Source: an uncultured Alphaproteobacteria bacterium
Lineage (GTDB): Bacteria > Pseudomonadota > Alphaproteobacteria > HIMB59
Assembly: GCA_902613185.1 (NCBI GenBank)
Contig: CACMGP010000003.1
Coordinates: 1 to 64,000, forward strand
Reading direction: 5' to 3'
DNA: 64,000 nt
The position numbers and the translations under genes were made by a program. The notes beneath the pieces were generated by a model. That model worked only from the letters and a program-made list of their open reading frames with translations. It searched no databases and was not told the origin of the DNA. Below are positions 55,852 to 64,000 of the stretch, in pieces (the stretch's first letter is position 1; every line of letters begins with the position of its first letter).

Positions 55852-56435
55852 TGAAGTACTTACTGATATTTTTTCTATTATTATCAGGTTGTATTACAAC
55901 CGATAGGTCTTTTAACACAGCAAATATTTGCGATATTTTCAAAACAAATCCTAAATGGAAATCATATGCAGAAAAAACAAAAGAAAAATGGGGAGTTCCA
56001 GTTAGTTTGCAATTAAGCTTTATTAAACAAGAGTCCTCTTTTGAAAGAACTGCAAGGCCTCCGAGGAAAAAGGTATTTGGTTTTATACCTGGTTTAAGGC
56101 CATCAAGCGCTTATGGTTACAGTCAGGCCTTAGATGGAACATGGGAGGAGTATAAAGTTTCAACAAAAAACTTTAATGCCGATAGAAAAAATTTTAGAGA
56201 TGCTAGTGATTTTATAGGTTGGTATATTGATGGAAGTTACCGTCTGTTGAAAATTGATAAAAGTGATGTTTACAATCATTACCTTGCTTATCATGAGGGC
56301 AAGGGTGGGTATCAAAAAAAATCTTATAACAAAAAAAAATGGCTTTTAGAGGTGGCAAAAAAAGTAGAACGTCAAGCTAAAGATTATTCTAATCAAATAA
56401 CAAAATGTAATTTTCATAAAAATAGTGTGTTTTAA
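55851..56435 (+). CDS. Transglycosylase SLT-domain lipoprotein
   Basis: A 194-residue protein with a lipoprotein signal (GTG start; lipobox LSGC at about 15). The lysozyme-like domain has the catalytic Glu in SFIKQESSFE, then SAYGYSQALDGTWEEY and YLAYHEGKGGY. It should cleave peptidoglycan from the outer-membrane or periplasmic side. It is adjacent to the glutathione genes, with no obvious functional link. Confidence 0.9.
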   Translation: MKYLLIFFLLLSGCITTDRSFNTANICDIFKTNPKWKSYAEKTKEKWGVPVSLQLSFIKQESSFERTARPPRKKVFGFIPGLRPSSAYGYSQALDGTWEEYKVSTKNFNADRKNFRDASDFIGWYIDGSYRLLKIDKSDVYNHYLAYHEGKGGYQKKSYNKKKWLLEVAKKVERQAKDYSNQITKCNFHKNSVF

Positions 56436-57770
56436 TTGTTACAAAAATCAGATCTTATAAATTATTTCTACTCCAATTTTACTGATCCTGAGTATAAAGG
56501 CATTGGAACTGAACATGAAAAATTTATCTTTTATAAAGATAATAAAAGATTTCAATTTGATGGAGAGGTAAGTATACAAAATTTATTTCAATTTTTCTTA
56601 TCAAAGGGTTGGCAAAAAAAAGAATACAATAGCTTCAATCAATTAATATCTTTGTCTAAAAATGGTGCTAGCATTACTTTAGAGCCAGGGTGTCAACTAG
56701 AATTATCTGGAAAAATTTTAAAGAATGTTCATCAAACATGTACGGAGTCTTATGAACATTTAAGAGAATTAAAAGAATATGCCGAATTGAATAAATTATG
56801 CATTTTAGGACTGGGTTTTGATCCAATAAGTAAATTAGAGGATTTAACTTTTATTCCAAAAGAGCGTTATAAAATTATGAGTGAATATATGCCTAAAGTT
56901 GGCTCAAGAGGATTAGATATGATGACCCGAACATGTACTGTTCAAGCAAATTTAGATTATTTTAATGAAACAGATCTAATTAAAAAATTTGTTGTTTCTA
57001 ATAGAATTCAACCAATAGTTATGGGTTTATTTTGTAATTCGCCCTTTCGTGAGTCGAAATATAATAATTTAGTGAGTAATCGAATTTATACATGGCAAGA
57101 CACTGATGATCAAAGATGTGGAATAAAAAGATCATTTCTGAACAAGAATTTTTCTATTGAGGAATATGTTGACTTTGTTTTGGAAGTAAAAAACTATTTT
57201 TTAAAGATAAATGGAAAACAATATGACACAACAGATTATACTTTTAATGAATTGTTAACTAAAAACATCACAAATAAAGACCTTTCAAATTACAACATAT
57301 CAATACAAGATTGGATAAATCATCTCTCCACAATTTTTACAGAGGTAAGATTAAAGTCATATATAGAACTTAGAGGTGCAGATGCTGGGAAATGGGAAAT
57401 GATTTGTGCTCTTCCAGCGTTTTGGGTTGGCATACTTTATGATGATGAAAATCTTGAACATCTTTGGAAAGAAACTAGTTCGTGGCAAGAGAATGATATT
57501 TTAAATTTGTATCTAGAGGTTCCTTATAAAGGACTTAACAGTAACTTTATTAATTCGCCCTTATATGAGCATGGTAAAAACCTTCTTAACCTTGCTAACA
57601 AGGGATTAGAAAAAAGAGGTTATCTAAATTCTGAAGGAAGAGATGAAAGTATTCATCTTGAAAAATTATATAAAATTGTTGAAAAACAAAAAAATCCTGC
57701 AGATTTGTTAATTGAAGAGTTTAAGGATAAAAAAGATATATTATCATTATTAAATAATACCTATTATTGA
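56436..57770 (+). CDS. gshA: Glutamate-cysteine ligase (plant/alphaproteobacterial type)
   Basis: A 444-residue GCS2 enzyme. GIGTEHEKFIFYK, ITLEPGCQLELSG, GSRGLDMMTRTCTVQANLDY and YIELRGADAGKWEM are family blocks. It makes gamma-glutamylcysteine, the first step in glutathione synthesis. The start is TTG at 56436, one base after the preceding stop. gshB follows by 7 bp, forming a two-gene pathway unit. Confidence 0.95.
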   Translation: MLQKSDLINYFYSNFTDPEYKGIGTEHEKFIFYKDNKRFQFDGEVSIQNLFQFFLSKGWQKKEYNSFNQLISLSKNGASITLEPGCQLELSGKILKNVHQTCTESYEHLRELKEYAELNKLCILGLGFDPISKLEDLTFIPKERYKIMSEYMPKVGSRGLDMMTRTCTVQANLDYFNETDLIKKFVVSNRIQPIVMGLFCNSPFRESKYNNLVSNRIYTWQDTDDQRCGIKRSFLNKNFSIEEYVDFVLEVKNYFLKINGKQYDTTDYTFNELLTKNITNKDLSNYNISIQDWINHLSTIFTEVRLKSYIELRGADAGKWEMICALPAFWVGILYDDENLEHLWKETSSWQENDILNLYLEVPYKGLNSNFINSPLYEHGKNLLNLANKGLEKRGYLNSEGRDESIHLEKLYKIVEKQKNPADLLIEEFKDKKDILSLLNNTYY

Positions 57771-57777
57771 ATTTGCT

Positions 57778-58722
57778 ATGAAATTTCTTTTTCAAATGGA
57801 TGATCCCAAAAAAATAAATATTAACGAGGACTCTACTTATATGTTAATCAAGGAGTCTTTAAATAGAGGTATAGATTGTTATTACAATGATCCAAGATGG
57901 GTATTTAGTGAGATTAATAAAGTTAATAAAATTAAATCTTACGTTTCTAGATTAAGTTTGAAAAAAAATAATCAGCTTTCGTATCAAAGAAAGATCCTAA
58001 AAGAAATTGATTTAGAACATATGAGTGCCATTTTTATTCGACAAGATCCACCCTTCGATTTAAATTATATTTCTAATACCTATTTATTAGATCAATTAAA
58101 AAAACCTCTAATTTTAAATAATTCAAAGGAGATTAGGAACTTTCCAGAAAAACATATTATGATGAACTTCCCAGAATTAACCCCCCCGACGTTAATATCA
58201 TCAAATATAGAAGCCATCATAAAGTTTATAAAGAAGAATAAAGAGGTTATTATAAAACCCGCTTATGGAAATGGAGGATTAGGAATTCAAAAAATTAGCC
58301 ATAATAAGACTAATCTCAGTACGTTCTTAAAAAATTACATAAAAAAATTTTCGAATTGCCCAGTAATTATTCAAAGATTCCTTAAAAATTTCAAAAAAGG
58401 AGACAAAAGAATTATTCTCATAAATGGGGACATTGCTGGAGCTGTATTAAGAGTGCCTAGAACTAATAGCATAAAGGCAAATTTTCATGCAGGTGGAAAG
58501 GCAGTAGAAACCAATATCACTGACAAAGATAAGTACATTTGTAAAAAAATAAAATCATTTTTGGTGAAAAAAAAATTATTTTTTGTTGGTATTGATGTGA
58601 TAGATGGCTATTTAACAGAAATAAATATTACATCTCCTACTGGAATTCAAGAAATCAACAGATTAAATAAAAGTAAGATTGAAAAAGATATTATTGATTT
58701 TGTTTTAAGATCACTGAAATAA
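57778..58722 (+). CDS. gshB: Glutathione synthetase
   Basis: A 314-residue ATP-grasp enzyme. MKFLFQMDDPKKI at the N-terminus, IFIRQDPPFDLNYI, IIKPAYGNGGLGIQKI, DKRIILINGDIAGAVLR and EINITSPTGIQEI are standard blocks. It joins glycine to gamma-glutamylcysteine. It is paired with gshA and overlaps the convergent AsmA-like gene by 12 nt. Confidence 0.96.
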   Translation: MKFLFQMDDPKKININEDSTYMLIKESLNRGIDCYYNDPRWVFSEINKVNKIKSYVSRLSLKKNNQLSYQRKILKEIDLEHMSAIFIRQDPPFDLNYISNTYLLDQLKKPLILNNSKEIRNFPEKHIMMNFPELTPPTLISSNIEAIIKFIKKNKEVIIKPAYGNGGLGIQKISHNKTNLSTFLKNYIKKFSNCPVIIQRFLKNFKKGDKRIILINGDIAGAVLRVPRTNSIKANFHAGGKAVETNITDKDKYICKKIKSFLVKKKLFFVGIDVIDGYLTEINITSPTGIQEINRLNKSKIEKDIIDFVLRSLK

Positions 58723-60903
58723 ATTTTCAAAAAGCTTATTTATATTTTTTTGAATTAAATCTTCTATAGGTTTTTTTACAGTCCCATCAGATATGACTCT
58801 TTCATAGGAATAATTTCCATTTTGATATTTTATAACAAAATCCTCATTGTCAATAATATCAAAAATTGTAATTTTAAAATTATTCAAAGCTAATTCTAAT
58901 TCTGCCTCTAAAGTCTCTCCGTCTGGTGATGTTAAAATTAAGTTTTTAATTTTCAATTCATTCAAATTATTATTTGAAATTTGTCCAGAAATAGAACTAC
59001 TTTGATTAATGAAAGAATTTGCTAATGTGTTTAATAATTCATTAATTTGTTCAAAATCCTTAATGTCTTGAGATAGAGATTGAATAAATAAAACTAGTGC
59101 AAATTCCTCTTCAGTAATATTAACATTAATATCACCATCTATGTTTCCAGATATATTTTTAATATTTTTAAGATTAACAGGTTCAGAAACATCTAAAGAT
59201 AGATTAATTTTTCCTTTAATACGAGATGTATTTAAAAATAAACGATCAAAATTAGATAAATCTAAATCATTTAATTTGACTTTACCAGTAAACATCTGAT
59301 TTTTAATTGATCCAGAAATATTTGAAATTTTATCTTTATTTATTAGATCTAAATTTTCTATCAAAAATAGATCATTGACTGGATCAACGTATAAGTTTGA
59401 CTCTAAATAATCAAAGTCAACAAGATCTACAATGTTCGTAAAATCTTTTTCAGTTAATTCAGAGATGATTTTTAATAGTTCTGTTTTATTTAAATTTTCA
59501 ATTCCAATATTCAAAGAGGCATTATTAAAATTATTAAGATCTAAATTACCGTCAATCAATAAATTCGAACCTTCCAAATTAATAAATTGAAGATCTTCAA
59601 TAGCTAAATTTGAGCCATTTATAAGACCTCTCGCGTTGATATGTTCCGTATTTAATGTTTTTAATAATCTAATTAATGAGTCAGATGGAATTAACTCAAA
59701 TTGTCTAAACCTGTTTAATTGAAAATCTAATTGTAGACTATTGATATCATCAAGCTCATAAGTGCCGCTAATTTGAATAATATTTTCATCCTTATTAGTT
59801 ATATTTATTTGATCAATTGTAAAAATATTATTTGCGAAATTGCTGGATAATTCAATTTCATCAAATTCAAATTGCTTTACCAGTTCAGAATAAGGTAAAA
59901 ATTCTAATAATACTGATAAGTCATTTTTGGAACTAGAGTTAAGACTAGCATTAAAGTTAGCATTATAAAAATCAAGATTTTCAATAGTTCCGTTTAAATC
60001 TAAGTTTGTTCCTTGATCAGAGACATACAAGATTTTATTTATAGTTAAATTATTTGAATTGTAGTTTAAATCAAAAGTTTCAATTATTCCTTGAGGAATG
60101 TCTATAATTTCATTGAAAATATTTATATTACTAATCATTTGAAATAAATTATCTGAAGAGATATTTTGACCTCTAATTGATAAATCAGAACTAATTAAAT
60201 TGCTTAAATTGATATTACCCTCAATATTAATTTGTGATTTGTCAGCTAAAGTAATAACTAGGTCTTCAATATTTAAATTTTCTCTTACATATTCACCTTT
60301 TATGTCAAGACTTTGAAAATTTATTTTTTTTAAAACCTCCTGGTAATTTTCCCCTAAAAGTAATACTAGTTCATCTATTTCCAGATTTTCTATGGAAAAA
60401 TTAATTTTATTTATTTCTGAGTCAGTTGTATAAATATCAAAATATAAATCAGAGTCTTTATATTTAAATTTATTTGATATTATTCTTGTATTATTGTCCT
60501 CGTTAGAGATCTTTAATTTTAAATTATCGATATCACCCTCTAGTAAAATCACATTATTAACAAAATTTGAATTTATATTTTCTATTCTTGCTTGGTTGAG
60601 TGTAATTGAAATATCATCTGCGTTAAAAATAGATCTAGAAATTTCAATATCAGAAGCTGCAAAATCAGTTTGGATTAAATAATGATTAATTTTGAAATTT
60701 GAATTATCTATATAGAGAATTGGTTTAGGCATAATTTTTAAAGTTTGATTTGATAAACTGTTCAATGTAACAAAACCTTTAGTTTCTCTTTCGACCATTT
60801 CTTGAGATAAAATATTCATAGGCAATCTTAGAAAACTAAGTCCAAATAAAATCACTAATATTAAAAGTATTGCTATGGGTATTAGGACTTTTAATTTTTT
60901 CAT
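58711..60903 (-). CDS. AsmA-like / DUF3971 envelope protein
   Basis: A 730-residue protein with one N-terminal helix (about 7-27) and a long beta-rich periplasmic region of repeated short strands, rich in Asn, Ile and Ser. The order of hydrophobic strands and the N-terminal PMNILSQEMVERE block resemble AsmA-family proteins. AsmA-like bridges are thought to move phospholipids between the membranes. Family assignment rests on architecture more than on motifs. Confidence 0.72.
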   Translation of the reverse strand: MKKLKVLIPIAILLILVILFGLSFLRLPMNILSQEMVERETKGFVTLNSLSNQTLKIMPKPILYIDNSNFKINHYLIQTDFAASDIEISRSIFNADDISITLNQARIENINSNFVNNVILLEGDIDNLKLKISNEDNNTRIISNKFKYKDSDLYFDIYTTDSEINKINFSIENLEIDELVLLLGENYQEVLKKINFQSLDIKGEYVRENLNIEDLVITLADKSQINIEGNINLSNLISSDLSIRGQNISSDNLFQMISNINIFNEIIDIPQGIIETFDLNYNSNNLTINKILYVSDQGTNLDLNGTIENLDFYNANFNASLNSSSKNDLSVLLEFLPYSELVKQFEFDEIELSSNFANNIFTIDQINITNKDENIIQISGTYELDDINSLQLDFQLNRFRQFELIPSDSLIRLLKTLNTEHINARGLINGSNLAIEDLQFINLEGSNLLIDGNLDLNNFNNASLNIGIENLNKTELLKIISELTEKDFTNIVDLVDFDYLESNLYVDPVNDLFLIENLDLINKDKISNISGSIKNQMFTGKVKLNDLDLSNFDRLFLNTSRIKGKINLSLDVSEPVNLKNIKNISGNIDGDINVNITEEEFALVLFIQSLSQDIKDFEQINELLNTLANSFINQSSSISGQISNNNLNELKIKNLILTSPDGETLEAELELALNNFKITIFDIIDNEDFVIKYQNGNYSYERVISDGTVKKPIEDLIQKNINKLFENLFQ

Positions 60904-60912
60904 TTATTCATT

Positions 60913-61839
60913 CTACAAATATAGGAACACAAAATAGATCATATAGGCTAATATAAAGCTAAGAGAAATTAATTTTCCAGCTAATTTTAAAGAAATAATT
61001 ATAAAAAATAATAAAGAAGTCACTAAAAATAGCCATTTATCAATTTGACTAAGTAATTCATAAAAATTTATACTTCCATTGATTAGCACAGCAATAATCG
61101 TTATTCCAAATATGTTGGCTATATTTGATCCAAGAATATTTCCAATTGCCAAATTATTTTGTTTTTTCACAATTGATAAAATTGTTGCAATTACCTCAGG
61201 CAAAGAAGTACCAAAAGCAACAATTGTTATTCCAATCGTAGTTTCTGCAACACCAAATATGCTAGTTAAATCTTTTGCATAAACAATAAAATACTTAGAA
61301 CTAAAAAATAAAGCTATAAATGCTAATATTATTTTTAAAATAATAAAAAAAGATGAAGGATGTTTTATCTCGGATATTGTGTTAGTTTCATCAACTGGTT
61401 TTTTTAATTCAAAATAAATAAAAAAACAAAGTAATCCAAAAAGTAAAATACCGTACATGTAGCCAATATTAAAATTAAATATAATGAAAATAAAAAAAAC
61501 GATTGAAAAAATTAAAAAAAATAAAAAAGTACTTTTATCCCTTTTTTCAGTTACTAACCTAGTAATGGGATATAACATGATACCCCCTACCAATAAAATA
61601 TTTGCAATATTACTTCCAACAAGATTGCCTGCTACTATTCCCACAGAATTTAACTTTAATGCTTGAAATGTTGCTGCAAACTCAGGGAGGGAAGTGCCAA
61701 TAGCTATAATAAATATTCCAACAAGGATTGGCCTAATTTTATAAACGTGTGAGACTAATATTGAATTTTTTATTGCAAAATCACATGACCATATTAATAG
61801 AGCAAGACTTATTAATACTCCTAATAAACTCTCAATCAA
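60913..61839 (-). CDS. Calcium/sodium antiporter (CaxA/YrbG type)
   Basis: A 308-residue exchanger with two homologous halves. The alpha repeats are [17 protein letters not shown] with [11 protein letters not shown], and [17 protein letters not shown] with [11 protein letters not shown]. The start is TTG at 61839, overlapping the uvrB stop as TTGA; no other start fits before the first helix. The ion preference is not certain from sequence. Confidence 0.9.
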   Translation of the reverse strand: MIESLLGVLISLALLIWSCDFAIKNSILVSHVYKIRPILVGIFIIAIGTSLPEFAATFQALKLNSVGIVAGNLVGSNIANILLVGGIMLYPITRLVTEKRDKSTFLFFLIFSIVFFIFIIFNFNIGYMYGILLFGLLCFFIYFELKKPVDETNTISEIKHPSSFFIILKIILAFIALFFSSKYFIVYAKDLTSIFGVAETTIGITIVAFGTSLPEVIATILSIVKKQNNLAIGNILGSNIANIFGITIIAVLINGSINFYELLSQIDKWLFLVTSLLFFIIISLKLAGKLISLSFILAYMIYFVFLYL

Positions 61840-63818
61840 TTCACACCCATTTGATCTTTTTTAAGTTTCCTTATCTCATCTCTGAACATTGCAGCTTTTT
61901 CAAAATCTAAATTTTCAGCTGCAGATAACATTTTTTTCTCTAATTTTTGAACATGTTTTTCAAATTTACTAGGACTCAATTTATCAATTTCAGATGTACC
62001 CACAGTATAGCTATCTTTTTCATAGATGCTCTCGATAATTTCACCAATATTTCTTTTCACTGATTGAGGGGTAATGTTATTTTTCTTATTAAATTCAATT
62101 TGTTTATTTTTTCTGTATTTTGTTTCCTCAAGAGCTGCTTTAATACTTTTAGTTAATACATCTGCATATAAAATCACCTTTCCATCTATATTTCTGGCTG
62201 CACGACCTATAGTTTGGACCAAACTAGTTTTTGACCTTAAATAACCCTCTTTGTCGGCGTCAAGAATGGCGACTAAACCACACTCAGGAATATCTAGTCC
62301 TTCTCTAAGTAAATTAATACCAATTAAAATATCAATTTCCCCAATTCTTAAAGATCGAATAAGTTTTATTCTATCAATAGTCTCAACATCAGAATGCATA
62401 TATTCAGCCTTTAAATTATGTTCTTTTAAGTAATTGGTTAAGTCCTCAGCATTTTTTTTTGTAAGAGTTGTAATCAATACTCTATTTTTATTATTTAGTG
62501 TTATTTTAATTTCACCCATCAAATCTTCCACTTGATTGACAGTTGTTTTGATCACACACTCAGGATCAATTAGACCTGTGGGCCGTATGATTTGTTCAAC
62601 ATACTCATTTTCGACTTCATTCAATTCCCATGGGCCAGGAGTTGCAGATAAAAAAATAGTAGGCGGACGCATCATATTCCATTCTTCAAAAGTTAAAGGT
62701 CGATTATCCAATGCAGATGGAAGTCTAAATCCATAATCTGATAAAGTTTTTTTTCTAGATCGGTCACCTTTATACATTCCATTTATTTGAGGCACGGATA
62801 CATGAGACTCATCAATTATAAGAAGCGAGTTTTCTGGAATAAACTCGTATAGAGTTGGTGGTGGTTCACCAGGTTGTCTTCCACTTAAATATCTCGAATA
62901 ATTCTCAATTCCTGAACATGTTCCCGTTGCCTGTATCATTTCCAAATCAAAATTAGTTCTCTCTTTTAATCTTTGAAATTCAAGCAACTTTTTTTCATTA
63001 TCAAACTCCTCTAGTCTTATTTTTAAATCTTTTTTAATTTCTTTAATAGCGTTCTCTAATCGTGGTTTTGGAGTAATGTAATGACTATTTGCAAAGATTT
63101 TTACTTCTTCGAAGCTTTGAATGAATTCACCTGTGAGAGGATCAAACTCTTTAATATCTTCCACCTCGTCTCCAAAAAAACTTATCCTCCAAGCTATATC
63201 CTCTAAATGCGCAGGAAAAATATCAACCCGATCTCCAGTTACTCGAAACATACCTCTTCTAAAATCAATATTATTTCTTTTATACTGTAACTCTACTAAT
63301 TCTCTCAGGAACTCCATTAAATTAATGTTCTGTCCTTTTTTTATCTCTAAAGTCATTTTAGAGTAAGAGTCAACGGACCCTATGCCGTATATACATGAAA
63401 CACTTGCTACAATAATTACATCTTCTCTTTCTACTAATGATCTAGTTGCTGAGTGTCTAAAACGATCTATTTGCTCATTTATAGAGGACTCTTTTTCTAT
63501 GAATGTATCTGATCGAGGTACATAAGCTTCTGGTTGGTAATAATCATAATAACTCACAAAATACTCAACTGCATTTTTAGGAAACAATACTTTTAACTCC
63601 TCATATAATTGAGCAGCCAAGGTCTTATTTGGAGCCATAATCAATGTTGGTCTGTTATATTTTTCAATAACATTTGCAATTGTAAATGTTTTTCCAGAGC
63701 CGGTTACACCCAATAATACTTGGCTTTGTTTCCTTTTTTCTAAACCATCAATTAATTTTTTAATTGCTTGAGGCTGATCTCCTTTAGGTTTATTTTCACT
63801 TACTATTTTAAATGGCAT
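61836..63818 (-). CDS. uvrB: Excinuclease ABC subunit B
   Basis: A 660-residue helicase-like repair protein. Walker A GVTGSGKT, the beta-hairpin [28 protein letters not shown], the C-terminal helicase motif [10 protein letters not shown], and a UVR domain ([15 protein letters not shown]) are in order. It loads onto damaged DNA and recruits UvrC. It diverges from the aminotransferase gene across 47 bp. Confidence 0.97.
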   Translation of the reverse strand: MPFKIVSENKPKGDQPQAIKKLIDGLEKRKQSQVLLGVTGSGKTFTIANVIEKYNRPTLIMAPNKTLAAQLYEELKVLFPKNAVEYFVSYYDYYQPEAYVPRSDTFIEKESSINEQIDRFRHSATRSLVEREDVIIVASVSCIYGIGSVDSYSKMTLEIKKGQNINLMEFLRELVELQYKRNNIDFRRGMFRVTGDRVDIFPAHLEDIAWRISFFGDEVEDIKEFDPLTGEFIQSFEEVKIFANSHYITPKPRLENAIKEIKKDLKIRLEEFDNEKKLLEFQRLKERTNFDLEMIQATGTCSGIENYSRYLSGRQPGEPPPTLYEFIPENSLLIIDESHVSVPQINGMYKGDRSRKKTLSDYGFRLPSALDNRPLTFEEWNMMRPPTIFLSATPGPWELNEVENEYVEQIIRPTGLIDPECVIKTTVNQVEDLMGEIKITLNNKNRVLITTLTKKNAEDLTNYLKEHNLKAEYMHSDVETIDRIKLIRSLRIGEIDILIGINLLREGLDIPECGLVAILDADKEGYLRSKTSLVQTIGRAARNIDGKVILYADVLTKSIKAALEETKYRKNKQIEFNKKNNITPQSVKRNIGEIIESIYEKDSYTVGTSEIDKLSPSKFEKHVQKLEKKMLSAAENLDFEKAAMFRDEIRKLKKDQMGVN

Positions 63819-63865
63819 ACTTGTAGAAATTTATAAATAAGTTTATAGATAACTAAATAAAAAAA

Positions 63866-64000
63866 ATGATTTCAAATAGAGTAAATAACATAAAACCATC
63901 ATTAACAATAGCTACCAATATGAAGGCCCAAGAACTAAAAAGAGCTGGTAAGGATGTGATTGTTTTAGCAGCCGGAGAACCAGATTTTGATACACCTGAT
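63866..64000 (+). CDS. Pyridoxal-phosphate aminotransferase (aspartate aminotransferase family), partial
   Basis: Forty-five codons from an ATG at 63866 to the window edge. The segment SLTIATNMKAQELKRAGKDV followed by AAGEPDFDTPD is the N-terminus of class I aminotransferases of the AspC/AspB type. The catalytic Lys is beyond the window. Confidence 0.85.
   Translation, partial: MISNRVNNIKPSLTIATNMKAQELKRAGKDVIVLAAGEPDFDTPD

Overview
The window is a continuous run of chromosomal housekeeping genes from an AT-rich (about 30% GC by eye), strongly streamlined alphaproteobacterium, most likely a free-living marine lineage of the SAR11/HIMB59 kind. This assignment is inferred from the gene content, the locus order and the extreme compaction; there is no rRNA or other decisive marker. 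Support for Alphaproteobacteria comes from several family-typical loci: coxBA-ctaB-(small protein)-ctaG-coxC-surf1, a split b/b' F0 cluster (atpI-B-E-F'-F), petABC, uvrC-pgsA-moaD-moaE, DUF721-dsbA-smc, lgt-midA-pgeF, rplY-pth-ychF, a CcrM-type methyltransferase, and a PetP/PetR-like regulator pair. I count 72 protein genes (two cut by the window edges) and one tRNA. My hand sum of non-coding DNA is about 0.8 kb, roughly 1.3%, and the longest gap is 98 bp, so no stretch over 300 bp lacks a gene.

Layout. 1-5312 (minus): envelope and quinone genes lpxK, waaA, an acyltransferase, an MsbA-type ABC exporter and ubiA. 5311-17.6k: rsmE, the aa3-type cytochrome oxidase operon, then a peptidase, thrC and an M16 protease, facing rnhA and thrB; a small lipoprotein follows. 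17.6k-23.4k (minus): ATP synthase F0, a short-armed SMC, a DsbA-like oxidoreductase and a DUF721 protein. 23.4k-31.4k: mutY, ccrM, rnhB, moaB, a lytic transglycosylase, a degenerate uracil-DNA-glycosylase-like protein, a TPR protein and ispE. 31.4k-37.1k: tRNA-Gln(UUG), an ABC-F ATPase, a short CCA/poly(A)-polymerase-type enzyme, trmL and the cytochrome bc1 operon. 37.1k-42.9k (minus): ychF, pth, rplY, prs, pgeF, midA, lgt. 42.9k-49.7k: a short UbiK-like gene, ybjN, proC, a COQ9-like gene, csaA, the histidine kinase/regulator/MarR set, ilvE, moaE, moaD and pgsA. 49.7k-64k: uvrC, an LsrB/VtlR-like LysR regulator, a zinc-finger microprotein, htpG, an aminopeptidase, a transglycosylase lipoprotein, gshA-gshB, an AsmA-like protein, a Ca2+/Na+ exchanger, uvrB and the start of an aminotransferase.

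The genes fit aerobic respiration (bc1, aa3 oxidase, F0, assembly factors Surf1, Cox10, Cox11, MidA, an NDUFS6-like zinc finger, ubiquinone genes), envelope building, DNA repair, amino-acid synthesis, glutathione synthesis and molybdopterin synthesis. I found no mobile element, CRISPR, prophage, toxin-antitoxin or defence locus. I did not find a clear new multi-gene system. The most interesting signals are small-scale: two GANTC methylation sites immediately upstream of ccrM, which are the only ones I see in intergenic DNA; divergent genes whose start codons share one CATG; a compact SMC; a UDG-like protein that has lost its motifs; and very frequent TTG starts, including TTGA stop/start overlaps.
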